Assembly (NCBI GenBank): GCA_905182995.1
Contig: CAJJDP010000048.1
Coordinates: 417,990-481,989 of the forward strand
Direction of reading: 5' to 3'
Source: Paramecium octaurelia
Lineage: Eukaryota; Ciliophora; Oligohymenophorea; Peniculida; Parameciidae
Length of the DNA stretch: 64,000 nt
Positions 23,053 to 35,106 of the stretch are shown one piece after another; position 1 is the first letter of the stretch; each line of letters begins with the position of its first letter. The position numbers and the translations under genes are program-made. The notes under the pieces are model-generated. The model searched no databases. It was not told the DNA's origin and worked only from the letters and a program-made list of their open reading frames with translations.

Positions 23053-24314
23053 ATGAAATAATCAACGAAAAAAGAACGAAGAGGCTCAATTGATTCCTAG
23101 CTTTCCTCCTCTATATTCAAGTCTAACTTTTTAGCAATTGACATCAAGAAATAAATAGATGATGAATAAGTAAATTATTAAGGAGATGATGAACTTGCGA
23201 TATCGGAAAAATGTATAACTCTATCCTTTAATTTAGAACCAAAATATCAACCAATACCTTTGTTGAATAATGAATAATTAATTAAACTAAGCAAAAAAAA
23301 GAATTTGGGAGATGAGGAAAAATTATAAATTGCTGCAACATTGATACAATAGAGAGGTCTCAAATTTCTTTAGTATGTCAACTATTATTATTAATTAGAC
23401 GAAGAGCCATTTGGATGAATTTCATTGAAAAAGGGGATGCCAAAAAGTATTTCTAAAAGTAACCTCCTTAAAATGTGCAACAATAGATAAGCAAGGATCT
23501 CAACAGATCTGGACATGATGATAAAATGAAAACCAATAAATTCACTCATATATTAAGTCGAATTTTAGGAGCTTATGCCATATATAATCCAAAAATAGGA
23601 TATACATAAGGAATGAATATTATTTGTGGGAATATTATTCTATTATTAAGTATTGATGGCAACGATACTTAATTGGAATTGGATAATTTTGAAGTAATAG
23701 AAGATGAAGAAGAAATGTTTTGGATGTTTGTTCATTTAATGAAATCAATGGAGAATCTCTTTATTTCAGGAGTGCCAGGCATTCATAGTAGAATAGCAGA
23801 ACTAGAATTAATGCTCTAAAGTCGTTGTAATGAAATACTTCTACATTTGTAAAGTAACAATATTGTATGAATATGATCATTTATCTAGAATAACTTATGC
23901 TAATGTTTTAGTTAATATTATTTTACAATGCTAATGTAAAAACAAGATAAGAAGTTCGTAAGACTAATACTAGAAATGTACTTATTATATGGAGAATCAT
24001 TTATTTAAAATTTTATTGTTGGAACCCTATAATTTTATTAACTTAAAATAACAAACATGAATGAATTAGAAAAATTAATGCCATTTTTTAGAGATACAAT
24101 GTTTGCTTCCTATTATTAAGAATTGAAAAAATTAAAAAAACAAAATTTAATTATCTAACATTTTCAATCGAATCACTATTTTGATAAAGTGCCATATTTA
24201 GGTAATTCTTCAAACCAACCCATTGTTGAAAAGAAAGGAAAGAAATAATAATTCTAAGAAAAAATCTTAAATTTACTGAGTAAAAACTGGTTGAAAAAAT
24301 TCCTTGGTTAATGA
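23053..24314 (+). CDS. TBC-domain RabGAP
   Basis: 403 residues with two canonical introns: 23373-23398 (26 nt) and 23865-23888 (24 nt). The TBC signature pair is intact: ISKDLNRSG with the arginine finger Arg143, and GYTQGMNIICG with the glutamine finger Gln177 (encoded by TAA, 23607-23609). RRAIWMNFI precedes them as expected, and acidic EDEEEMFWMFVHLM follows. It should stimulate GTP hydrolysis by a Rab GTPase in membrane traffic. The N-terminal 110 residues are polar and the C-terminus basic. The Rab target cannot be read from the sequence. Confidence 0.92.
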
Positions 24315-24344
24315 TTTATATATATATACTCATATAATTATACA

Positions 24345-25145
24345 TCAACCTAAACGTATACCTTATCCTTAAAAGAACTGTCTCTAAGGCTGCTGGAATT
24401 ACTATTAATTAAATCTGTTTCTTGCAAAAGGAGTATATTTTACAATATATTTATTCACAAAGTTCTTACTAAGAAATTACAATGAATTGTTACAAAAATT
24501 TGGGTGTTTCCAACAAGGAAATGTTCTGAGTAACTGGTAGAAAGTCTTTAAATAATAAATATGAGTGTGCTATTCCTAAACCTATAAGATCCTAGACTAC
24601 GTCTTGATCAGTGATGGCATCAAAAGCAATGAGGACCCATGGAAAGTATTCACTTTTGAATTAAAATCCAAAGTAGAATCTCACAGTTTCAAATGGTTTT
24701 CTCTTGCACCAAACATAGATCAATGCAAAACAAAATGCTCCAGATAAAAATCCGTAATCAAATAACCAACTCATTATCTACATAATCAAATGTATTACAT
24801 CTCCTGTTATAAAAAAGTAAAGAATCATATAGTAGAAATCTGCATAATTAGATCCTTCGAACATTATTTCACAGTTCTTTATACAAAAGATTATAAACAA
24901 CAAATGGAGGATAAAACTAAAGCTTAATGTACCGCTGAAAAAGTAATGAGTAAATAATCTATGGATCTACATAATTCGATGATAATTGATACTTGAAGAC
25001 TGAATATTTTCTTAGCATCGAACATTATGTACCACAAATAAGCTGGCTTGAATTTGCCTATTATTCCAAATAAGACTAAAACACTCACATATGTTCTTGT
25101 AAAAAGAGGTTATTTTGTATACCAACTGTTGAAATCGTTCATCAT
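24345..25145 (-). CDS. Derlin (Der1-like) ERAD protein
   Basis: 249 residues, two introns: 24967-24992 (26 nt) and 24469-24493 (25 nt), both GTA...TAG. Starts MMNDFNSWYTKQPLFTR; the Derlin core QIHRLFTHYFFSG, FEGSNYADFYYMILYF and LLFKDFLPVTQNISLLETPK follows, with about six hydrophobic segments. The Gln-rich tail ends QGQGIRLG, a good match to the SHP box (human Derlin-1 has GQGFRLG) that recruits the p97/VCP ATPase. Role: retrotranslocation of misfolded ER proteins. Its 3' end is 30 bp from the convergent TBC gene. Confidence 0.93.
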
Positions 25146-25542
25146 TCTTGACGTGTAATATTATTATAAATTAAAGAAATTAATTAAAGAATATTCTCTT
25201 TTAATTATACATAGTTATTCTATCATCAAGTTACTAATCATTTATAAAAATGCTTAGTTATGCAAGTTCATTATATATCTCTATTAATTAAGCTAAATAC
25301 AATAGAAATTCAGATAAAAACCTAAATCTGCATTATAAATAATTTAAACGACAGAATAGTCTACACTAAATACACTATTCGATATTCAGGGATCTAACTA
25401 CAATTATTTAATTAATTTTTAATGTATTTATTATTATTATAAAAAATAATGGAATTTCCTTAACCAATAAACTTATTGATATCTCTAATTCATTTTAAAC
25501 CAACTAGAATATAATAATTGTTACTAAAAGAATATCAATATA
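25146..25542. other. spacer upstream of tRNA
   Basis: AT-rich, no ORF supported. It separates the Derlin promoter side from the tRNA gene. No box motifs beyond the tRNA's own internal promoter could be identified. Confidence 0.4.
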
Positions 25543-25625
25543 GCACACATGCCCGAGTGGTCTAAGGGGCCGCACTCAAGATGCGGTGAGTCATTCTCGC
25601 GTGAGTTCAAATCTCACTGTGTGCA
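25543..25625 (+). tRNA. tRNA-Leu(CAA)
   Basis: 83-nt class II tRNA. Acceptor arms GCACACA/TGTGTGC with discriminator A, D-loop GAGTGGTCTAAGGG, anticodon stem CCGCA/TGCGG with loop CTCAAGA giving anticodon CAA (reads UUG), a long variable arm, and T-loop GTTCAAATC. There is no intron, although tRNA-Leu(CAA) often has one in eukaryotes. CCA is not encoded. Confidence 0.96.
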
Positions 25626-25626
25626 G

Positions 25627-25632
25627 TTTTTT
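25627..25632 (+). terminator. RNA polymerase III T-run terminator
   Basis: Six T residues begin two bases after the tRNA 3' end, the usual Pol III stop signal. A second T-run follows a few bases later. Confidence 0.8.
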
Positions 25633-25818
25633 CATTTTTTATTTTAATAGTATATATACTAAGAATTATAACATTTTAAACTAATATTATTTAAATATTA
25701 AGGTATTAAATTAAAAATTAAGTGAATATTCACTAATTTGAGAATTTCATATAAATTCCAAAAGTAATGCTTCCAAAGATGTATAATTGTGTAAATTTAT
25801 AAATTAATAAAAATAAAA

Positions 25819-28800
25819 TCATTATATTGGCTTCAAATCAAATGCTAGTGTCATAAGAGGATGGTTTTAGAGTTTGGTTTTATCTATTGGAGGCTTTTGA
25901 AAAGGCAGATTCAAAGTAGGTAAGGAATATCTACCATACTTAATTAAATCATGTACAAACCATGTGACTTTATCTTTTTTAGTTGAGAAATACAGCAGCA
26001 ATTAACAAGCCTGTTTAGTAATTCCTTGATTCTTTTCACTATTAAAATCAATTTCAAATTCAATTTTTTCATCTTCAAATAGGATTGCTCCTTTTTGGCT
26101 CTCAAATGTTTAATCTATTTTATATTTGCAGGGTTCATCATTCACATCATACACAACCTTGTCTTTACAACAGATAGCCACATCCACTATGTATTCATCA
26201 TCTCTAATCACTCCATTAAGCATTTCAAGTAAGATGACTACTTTTTGAGCATAACCCTAATCTACTGATTTGTCTTGAGATTTATTAAAAATGCTTGGGA
26301 TTGGTCCTTAGGATCTGCTAGACTTATTTAGATTTGACATTTTGGATTGATCCAATTTTGATTAATTATTTAGGCTAACATATGTATCATATAATGGCAG
26401 TTAATTAGCTTTTTATTCAGTAGTCATAATAATAAAATCTACTTCAATTTCTTATTTCTTCATAGTTTCTGGATTAAAAGGAGGTGATTATCCTGGAGGA
26501 GCCAATAGATTGCATTAATAAGCTCCTAATTTCATTTTGTAATCATTTTGTGCATTATCAAGATAAAATAATGGAGTAGCTAGCCAACCAAATAGATCCT
26601 TTTAATTAATAAATAAACCCATAAATAGCATAACATCATCTCCTCTGTAATTGTACAACCAATCAAGGGATAATGTGAATTCGTGTTTTGTTTTAAATTC
26701 AATTTCCTTTTCCCCATTTGTTTTAATAGGTTCTAATTATAAGACTGCCATCTAAGGCTGCTATTCAAAATCTTCTAAAATCTTAGACCCATTAAAGACA
26801 CCCAACTTTAATTTAATTGGAGCTGTTTTGTATTCATTAGTAGGTAATTTAGCCAATTTAATTAATCTAAATGTTAATTTTGCGTCTCCGAATTAGCTTT
26901 TCTATCTATTAGTTTATGATCCAGGAGTTGGAGTTGTGTTTTTTGATTAATTTTTAGAACCTCGATTTGAGAATCTAGTTTTCATTTTAGTGGTTGCTCC
27001 TCCGCTTTTTGTTACAGGACTATCAGCTGATTGATTAGTATAGGATAGTTATGAGATGTTTTATTTAAAAGTTTAATTCGATAGACCTAAATCAACTGGT
27101 GGAATGTCTTTCTTTTTCTCAAACTTCTTGGATTCATTCAAATAGACATCTTAAATTTCAGCAAGAGAAGCTGCATGTGCTGTTGTATGAATATGCATGT
27201 CAGGCATGTCATATTCACTTTCTATCACTATAATATCATTGGAATCTAAGATTGGATCTCCAGGAAGACAAATTCTACCATAAACCAAAGTATTGTTAAC
27301 ATATGGTAATGCTTAAGTGAATAAGAAATTTGGATTTAGTTTTTGACTATAAAATGGAATCCGAAATCTTCCTATAAGCAATTTACCTTCATCCTAAAAT
27401 AATCTGATCATTGACCATCCTATAACTTCAGGGATATTCGACTAATAACCCCATAATTCAACAAACACATATGTGTCAGGATAAGCTTCTAAATCTCTAA
27501 TAATATCCCTATCAAAGAATACTGCCTTATTAGTTCTATAGGTTTCAAAAGCTGTAAGAGAATCTTTCGTTTGTTTATATGGGTACATATCTGAACCTTT
27601 TCGAAATATTCCATAATTAATTCTTAAAGTATGAAATTGAATTTCAACCATTGATGCGTAATCAAAAAAGAGTACAAACCCTTCACTTGCTGCATAATGA
27701 ACTGCTCTATTAGATCTATCAAATAAATTAACTTATTGTTTTATTAGTTTTTTTCTATACTCCTTGTCTTTATTAATTGCATCGGATACTCTTTTGTCAA
27801 AGACGGCCTTTTCTATTAAGTTTCTTAACTTTTATAATTCCTTGTAATTGTCCATTAATCTTTAATGATCGGCTGATCTTGGGTCCAATTTACTCATCAT
27901 CAATAATAGCTCAGCTTCTTGGTTTCTTAGATATTCTAAGGTCATATCATCTGCATTGTTAGGATCAATCTTCTTCTTCTCCTCAATTTTCATAGGCTGA
28001 GTTTGTAATTATAACTTATTCAATTCTTCTCTAAAAGACTACGGTAAATATTGATAGATTGGATGAGTTGATAAGGAATTTGAGTTCATTTAATTGTTTT
28101 GTTAATAGATGGCTCCTTATTATGGACGATGTAGATTTGGCTATGAATAGGACACATTAGGAGCCATTGGTTGTTAATATGAAGAATTTCTTTAGTTTTA
28201 AGGAATATGAACGTATTGAGGTTATTAAGGTAAGTCATACTACGAACCATTTGCCTTTCTATTTATATTTCTTTCTAATTGAGAAAGATTCAATAAAAAA
28301 TTAGGATCAACTCCTCCAGCTTTAACATAGTCTTTCCTTAACTAATCTATCTCATTTAAATAACTATCTTAATCAGTATTTGCTTTCTTATTATCATTAA
28401 TTTATTCAAATGGTAAGACTAGCCTTGTATTACCTTTATTATATTCTTCCAATTATTCTCTGATTTTTTATAGATGTTCTAATTATTCTCTCTAAGTTTT
28501 ACCAATACTTTATTTCAATAAATATCTAACTTCATTTGATGTATTATCCCCTGGACCACTATCTAATATGAAAAGATTCAAATACTCATGACTTCATCTA
28601 GATCTCGATGCAATATATCATCTGCTTATCGTGCTTTTAAAAATTATAATCTTGCTTCATCCTTATTTAACTTTTATTTAGCTGCATCAAAATTTTGGTT
28701 TTTACTCACATCCATCAATACTGAGAGTCCTACACTAGACAAGGTATTTGGATTCTATTATTCTCTGTACACCTTTGCTTTTTCTGTCTACAGTTACTCA

Positions 28801-29238
28801 TATTATAATTTCATCTTCAAAATTTCTTCTCTTTTCTTATACATTTCTTAATTTGATATACCCTTGGTGTTCATCAATTTTTCATTCAAAATATACTATT
28901 CTCTATAATTTTATAGGTTCCTTAAAAATTGCTATTCTTTTCCATGAGTTGCTTATCTCTGAGACATCAGATTTTATAAATAATACTTCTTCTAAACTTA
29001 TTCCGGAGTCAAGAATTTCATTCCTCCTCTATCCAATTAATTAATTTCTGCCTATATCTTAGCCATATCTCTTTCATACTCTCCTTGAATAATATGCAAT
29101 CTTTCTTAATTATGACAATTACTTATTTAATAACGAAAACATCTCCTAAGCCTCTTAATCATGATTTGCTTATCTAACAGATAAATTACTCTTCTAATTT
29201 GCTTACTCCAATAAAGAATCGCTTAAAATTCTAGACAT
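25819..29238 (-). CDS. CCDC17-like coiled-coil and C2-like protein
   Basis: 1124 residues with two introns, 29101-29122 (22 nt) and 28563-28585 (23 nt). Residues about 40-450 are coiled coil (IQGEYERDMAKIQAEINQ, KREEILKMKLQYEQLQ) with a Gln/Pro/Tyr-rich insert. The rest is globular beta-rich sequence: GFVLFFDYASMVEIQFH, YPDTYVFVELWGYQSN, FRIPFYSQKLNPNF and LKLGVFNGSKILED, then a further C2-like block (KVVILLEMLNGVIRDDEY). This order fits CCDC17-type proteins, whose role is poorly known. A ciliary link is suggested only by taxonomic pattern. Confidence 0.75.
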
Positions 29239-29356
29239 TCTAATTAAAATTAATTGTTAATCTCGTAAAACAAATTTTATTATTTGTATTATATTACATA
29301 TATATTTATTAATAAAATAGTACATAAATTTTTAGATTAAAAATAGTACAAAAAAT

Positions 29357-31772
29357 ATGTTTTCAGGAATAAATTCTGATGTTAATTAATGTACACCTAT
29401 TCATTTATAAACACCATACTATCTCTAGAAAAGTAATAATATTTTTTATGTAATAGCAAACTAATACAATTTGTTAATTACCCTTAAGGCCATAAAGAAG
29501 AGCAAATCTAGATTATGATATTAGGATTAAGACTGTTGAGTCTAATCATTTCGAACTTTAATTTTTAAAGGACGTCATGCTTCATATTTACAGCTTTGCA
29601 ATCTAACCTGAACCTGCTTAGGATTCAGAAAAGGAAATAAGAAAGAAATTTGATGAATTTAAAGATGAAATTTACAAAGCAGGAATTAAAAGGTATTGCA
29701 TCACAGGAATGAATCTTTGGAGCTATCAATTAAGATAGGATGCCATTCATTTAGAAAAAGTGGTGAATAAAGAAGGGAAGATGATATTAGATATCAAATA
29801 TATTAAGACAATTAATTTAAAAGAGATGACCAAGTTTGATGATTAATAATCAATAAATGTGACCAAATAAGCTGTTAATGCTATACTTAAGTAACTATAT
29901 GAATAGAGAAACATGAAAGAGTTGTTTGGAAAAGGTAAATTTTATGAATCCAACATAAATTAAGAAAAAAATCTCTAGAAGTTTAACGTTGGCTACATGA
30001 AAGGTTTCAGAAGTGCACTTTGCAATGGTTAATCATCCCCTTTACTTTAAATAGATTATAGTGTAAAGTTAATCAATACATATACGATATTGAAGATGAT
30101 TTCAGATTTGAAATGGAAATTCGATAAACATGAAATATATGAAAAATTAAGTAAAAAACTAATTGGATAATCTGGGCTTGCTCAGTATTCGAATCGATTC
30201 TATAGAATCAATGATATAGACTTTTCTAGAAATCCATAATCCATGATGGAAGATGGAAAAACTACATACCGTTAATATTATTAATAAAGATACAAGATTA
30301 CTATTAAGGATTTATCCTAGCCTTTATTGGTCCATTATACAAAAAAGGGATAATAAATAAGATTGATTCCTGAATTAATGCTGTTAGCTGGAATAACAGA
30401 AGAACAAAAAAATTGCAATTAACTCAAAAAAGACCTTAGACCTATATTAATTGTCAATCAAAACGAACGATAATAAAGGATTATGAATGAAAGAAGTGTA
30501 TTAGAGCAATTGATGAAAGAATAAAATATAATCCTAAAATCTAATTCTAAAACATAAGCTTATGAAATAAAGAAGCCAGAAATCTATGCTGAAGGAGATA
30601 TAAAAAGTTTTCCTGGTGGATGCTTTGAGATAAAAAATAAATTTTATTAATAAAGTGAACTAAATAGCTGGGTTTTAATTTATAATGATAGAGAACAATA
30701 ATTCGCCGATATTTTTGTAAACTAACTAATATATAGTGGAAAACATTATGGATTAATTTTTTCATAACCTATTCGTTTAAAGGTTCAAAGTTATCAAAGT
30801 TAAGATTGGGTATCTTGCCTTAAAGAAGATTTTGAGAAGAACGGAATACCAAAATTGGTAGTTTCATTAATAGATCAAAAAGAAGATAAATAGATTTATC
30901 AAGATTTAAAATAGTATTTAATTGCTAAGGAAGGCGTATCTCATCAAAATGTCACTTTATAAGTGATTGAAAAAGAAAAATTTGGCGCAATAGTTCCTAA
31001 AATAGTCCAATAAATACATAGCAAATTAGGAAATTAAACATGGAATATATAAAAGATAAAAGAGATATCAGATAATATTATGATTATTGGAATTGATGTT
31101 TATCATAAAACAGTTTAAAAAAATGATTCTTGTGTTGGATTCAATGCTTAATTTGGATAGTAAGGCTATGCTAATTTTACTAAAACTCTAATTGTATAAA
31201 AAGGAAAAGAAATCAATAGAGATGTTGCCATGTTACTAGAACAAAGCTTGGAAGAATATAAAAATTATAATAATAAAATATTACCTGATACAATTATAGT
31301 ATTTAGAGATGGAGTAGGTACTTCATAGATAAATAAATTATATTAGGAGGAGGTAGTAACTATGAAAGAAATTATTAAGCAAAAATATAATTTAAAATTG
31401 CCAGAATTTGCATTTATAATGGTGAATAAGAGAATAAATGATAGATTCTTTTCATAATCAAAAGAGAATTTTGGAATGATTGTTGCAGATAGAGTTGTCT
31501 CGTCTCATTTTGATTATTTCTTGATTGCATAATAAGTCAATTAAGGAACTGCAACTCCTACACATTATACAGTTTTGGAAAATTCAACCAAGTGGACTGA
31601 AGATTAATTTTGGAAATTCACATTTTATTAATGTTTCAATTACAAAAACTGGTGTGGCCCAGTTAAAATACCAGCTTGTGTTTAGAATGCCCACACTGCG
31701 GCTTATAGAGTTGGCGAGGTTATCAAAGCCAACGCGAGCTATTACTTGGAAACCAAATTATTTTATATATGA
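29357..31772 (+). CDS. Piwi-clade Argonaute
   Basis: 788 residues after introns at 29433-29456 (24 nt, GTA...TAG) and 29473-29497 (25 nt, ends AAAG). The N-terminus reads TNQYNLRANLDYDIRIKT as in Piwi proteins; a PAZ-like middle follows (around LDIKYIKTINLKEM to YSVKLINTYTILK). The PIWI domain keeps catalytic residues: Asp564 (IIGIDVYH), Asp635 (VFRDGVG) and His720 (THYTVLENS), with AHTAAYRVGEVIKANAS near the end. The fold should bind a small RNA and slice targets. In Paramecium and Tetrahymena, Piwi proteins load scan or developmental RNAs that guide elimination of germline DNA. Which paralogue this is cannot be told here. Confidence 0.95.
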
Positions 31773-31821
31773 AAATATATTGTGTTTCCTTAAAAAAAAA
31801 ATCAACAAAAAACTATATATT

Positions 31822-32337
31822 TCATTAATTTTATTATTTGAAGTAATCACTAAAACTATATTTCTTAAATCCATCCTTCAAAACCTTAAGTGTCATAATT
31901 TCTTAATTTTGTTCAATTATTTTTGTCTATTGTTCAATTAGTAATTATTTTAATTACTCATTCTCTTATCTAACTAACTCCATCTCTAATTCAAAATCAT
32001 GATTCCGTTATAGTAGCTTTAATATTCTCTTCTCCAATTATTCTTGTTCTTCATTATGTTTAGGTATTTAAACTAACTTATTAAACTTATAAATACTATT
32101 TTCAAGTTCCTAAATGTATTCTTGTAACTTTTATTATTCTCTAACTTTGTTTACCGTCTCAACAACTTCACTTCTGATTCTGGTTCCATTTTTTTAGATT
32201 GAATTTATCTTCACTCCTGAACTCCCGCTCACTCTTACAAGTTTCTCAGGAGTGACAAATTTTTATTAAGGGATTGGCGAATGAGAAGAATTACGTGAAT
32301 TTCTCATATACAAAGAATGAGATGGTGTTCTATTCAT
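31822..32337 (-). CDS. short coiled-coil protein
   Basis: 171 residues, no intron. M at 32337 (MNRTPSHSLYMRNSRNSS), TGA at 31822-31824. A Ser/Arg-rich disordered head is followed by a coiled coil (KVREQQKLQEYIQELEN, EMELVRQENEQLKQLLIEQQ). Convergent with the Piwi gene, separated by 49 bp. No family was recognised. Confidence 0.72.
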
Positions 32338-32387
32338 ATTTTAAATATTTTTAACTTCAAATATATTAATAAACTTATAATACTACT

Positions 32388-33746
32388 ATACTATCAATAA
32401 TTTATTGATAATGCTTATTAGGCCATTTCAGAAAAACTATCAATGGCTAATTTAGCTAATCCATTCGTTCCCCAAGTATCTCCCCATGTGTTTTCAATAA
32501 CCCAATACTATTATCCATTCTATTCGCCCCATCCTATAATTTTCACTGCTTAGCCACCATGAAAATGAGGCTACCCTTCCAACACTTAATAAATTCCATC
32601 TCTATAGATTAAAAAGTCTTTATAAACTGGGATAATAGCAACTACTGGTCCTTTATTTAACAGATCTCTTTTGATATCCTATTATATAAATATTAATACG
32701 TCTTTCGTCTATAACTAACAATATGACTCTGCTTTATATCTCTAACAATGTCCAAGGGCGTTAGTACACTCTTTAAATGTATCATCTCCTTTAAAAGGAT
32801 GACATTCATTTGTTGTTAATCCATGCTTTATAATATAATCAGCTGATTTTGTTAAATGTCCTCCTTTGCACCCCAAGTTTAATTTACCATCACAAGATAG
32901 TAAATTTTGAGCAGATAATTATTAAGTTTAATTTTATTTGCAAACTCTGTCTGAGAATGAAGAAGAAACAGCAATAGAATAAGATGATGAACAATTTCCC
33001 TAATTGTAAACTAGATGATTGCATTATGGATATGCTTCCTTGAAGTTGTAATATACAGGAATTTCATCCATAAAAGACAATTTGCATTTCTCTACATTTA
33101 TTTGTTAAGTGAAATCATTTTTAAATAAGGTTTTTGCTTACATTAATGTGATATTCTATTGTAAATATAATAATTAACATAGAAAAAAGCATTTGGGCCT
33201 AATGTGTATGAATGGCCTTAGGAATTATGCAACTTTATTTCAGATTCATTAATTATGATGTATTCTTTTGTTTATTTAGTAAATGATAAAAAAGAAATGA
33301 TAATAAACCCAATCACAACTATTAACTTGAGGAATTTCTTACTTGATAATATAATATGAATTCTGTAGGTAGTTATAAAATCTGGTTTTGTGGTCCGTTT
33401 CTTAATCGCTGTTTACAATAGTTTTAGTTTCTCAACTTATTACTTTGTAGGACAAGGACTCGACGAACGTGGTCCACGCATTCTTAATTAATTAATAATT
33501 ATTTAATCATTTTTTTATCATAATAAAAATCTTATAGGGATATTCCTTGATGGTATTACAGCAATCCCCCAATTAATTAAATAAAACGTAATAAGAAAAT
33601 AAATGATGAAGTTTAGGTTAAAGCTAATGATTGAAATGCTATTAATATATCATAAAAAATGCATAATTCGATAAGATTAATGATCTGGAGAATTTGGTTT
33701 GGAAAAATCTTTGTTATTAGAATATCAATCAAAGTTCGTAGATACA
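32388..33746. repeat. 1359-bp direct duplicate, copy 1
   Basis: Identical by eye to 33748-35106, offset 1360; a single N at 33747 separates the copies. It contains the whole cathepsin-like gene and its upstream region. The boundaries coincide exactly with the N, which points to an unmerged contig overlap. Confidence 0.9.
32394..33481 (-). CDS. papain-family (C1A) pseudo-protease, membrane-anchored
   Basis: 354 residues; one 23-nt intron at 33156-33178. A cytoplasmic basic head precedes a hydrophobic anchor (FLKLIVVIGFIIISFLSF). Next come a propeptide-like HNSQGHSYTLGPNAFF and the protease fold: YNQGNCSSSYSIAV, LSCDGKLNLGCKGG, HFHGGQAVKIIGWG and YWVIENTWGDTWGTNG. In active enzymes these read CGSCW, GGHA and NSW. 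Here the nucleophile is Ser159 (TCT) and the catalytic His is Gln303 (TAA); Asn323 remains. Proteolysis by the normal mechanism is therefore unlikely. It is probably a type II membrane protein with a binding or regulatory role. Confidence 0.85.
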
Positions 33747-33747
33747 N

Positions 33748-35106
33748 ATACTATCAATAATTTATTGATAATGCTTATTAGGCCATTTCAGAAAAACTAT
33801 CAATGGCTAATTTAGCTAATCCATTCGTTCCCCAAGTATCTCCCCATGTGTTTTCAATAACCCAATACTATTATCCATTCTATTCGCCCCATCCTATAAT
33901 TTTCACTGCTTAGCCACCATGAAAATGAGGCTACCCTTCCAACACTTAATAAATTCCATCTCTATAGATTAAAAAGTCTTTATAAACTGGGATAATAGCA
34001 ACTACTGGTCCTTTATTTAACAGATCTCTTTTGATATCCTATTATATAAATATTAATACGTCTTTCGTCTATAACTAACAATATGACTCTGCTTTATATC
34101 TCTAACAATGTCCAAGGGCGTTAGTACACTCTTTAAATGTATCATCTCCTTTAAAAGGATGACATTCATTTGTTGTTAATCCATGCTTTATAATATAATC
34201 AGCTGATTTTGTTAAATGTCCTCCTTTGCACCCCAAGTTTAATTTACCATCACAAGATAGTAAATTTTGAGCAGATAATTATTAAGTTTAATTTTATTTG
34301 CAAACTCTGTCTGAGAATGAAGAAGAAACAGCAATAGAATAAGATGATGAACAATTTCCCTAATTGTAAACTAGATGATTGCATTATGGATATGCTTCCT
34401 TGAAGTTGTAATATACAGGAATTTCATCCATAAAAGACAATTTGCATTTCTCTACATTTATTTGTTAAGTGAAATCATTTTTAAATAAGGTTTTTGCTTA
34501 CATTAATGTGATATTCTATTGTAAATATAATAATTAACATAGAAAAAAGCATTTGGGCCTAATGTGTATGAATGGCCTTAGGAATTATGCAACTTTATTT
34601 CAGATTCATTAATTATGATGTATTCTTTTGTTTATTTAGTAAATGATAAAAAAGAAATGATAATAAACCCAATCACAACTATTAACTTGAGGAATTTCTT
34701 ACTTGATAATATAATATGAATTCTGTAGGTAGTTATAAAATCTGGTTTTGTGGTCCGTTTCTTAATCGCTGTTTACAATAGTTTTAGTTTCTCAACTTAT
34801 TACTTTGTAGGACAAGGACTCGACGAACGTGGTCCACGCATTCTTAATTAATTAATAATTATTTAATCATTTTTTTATCATAATAAAAATCTTATAGGGA
34901 TATTCCTTGATGGTATTACAGCAATCCCCCAATTAATTAAATAAAACGTAATAAGAAAATAAATGATGAAGTTTAGGTTAAAGCTAATGATTGAAATGCT
35001 ATTAATATATCATAAAAAATGCATAATTCGATAAGATTAATGATCTGGAGAATTTGGTTTGGAAAAATCTTTGTTATTAGAATATCAATCAAAGTTCGTA
35101 GATACA
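33748..35106. repeat. 1359-bp direct duplicate, copy 2
   Basis: Second copy of 32388-33746 after the N at 33747. Flanking sequence on the right (from 35107) is unique. Confidence 0.9.
33754..34841 (-). CDS. papain-family pseudo-protease, duplicate copy
   Basis: Same coding sequence as 32394-33481, shifted by 1360 bp, with the intron at 34516-34538 and the same Ser and Gln substitutions. Because the whole block repeats without visible change around an N, I consider this an assembly duplicate of one gene rather than a paralogue. If read depth shows two copies it would be a very recent tandem duplication. Confidence 0.6.

Noticed and set aside
25543-25625. Suppressor tRNA reading UAA/UAG
   Set aside because: The anticodon is CAA in a class II Leu structure, not UUA or CUA.
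27777-29044. Three plus-strand hydrophobic ORFs (27777, 28588, 28748)
   Set aside because: Antisense to the CCDC17-like gene, whose 1124-codon frame is continuous after two small introns.
31525-31941. 138-residue plus-strand ORF running off the Piwi 3' end
   Set aside because: Out of phase with the PIWI domain, which reads to TGA 31770 with the conserved His and C-terminal motif.
32388-35106. True tandem gene duplication of the cathepsin-like gene
   Set aside because: Exact identity and the N at the seam fit an assembly overlap better than a biological duplication.
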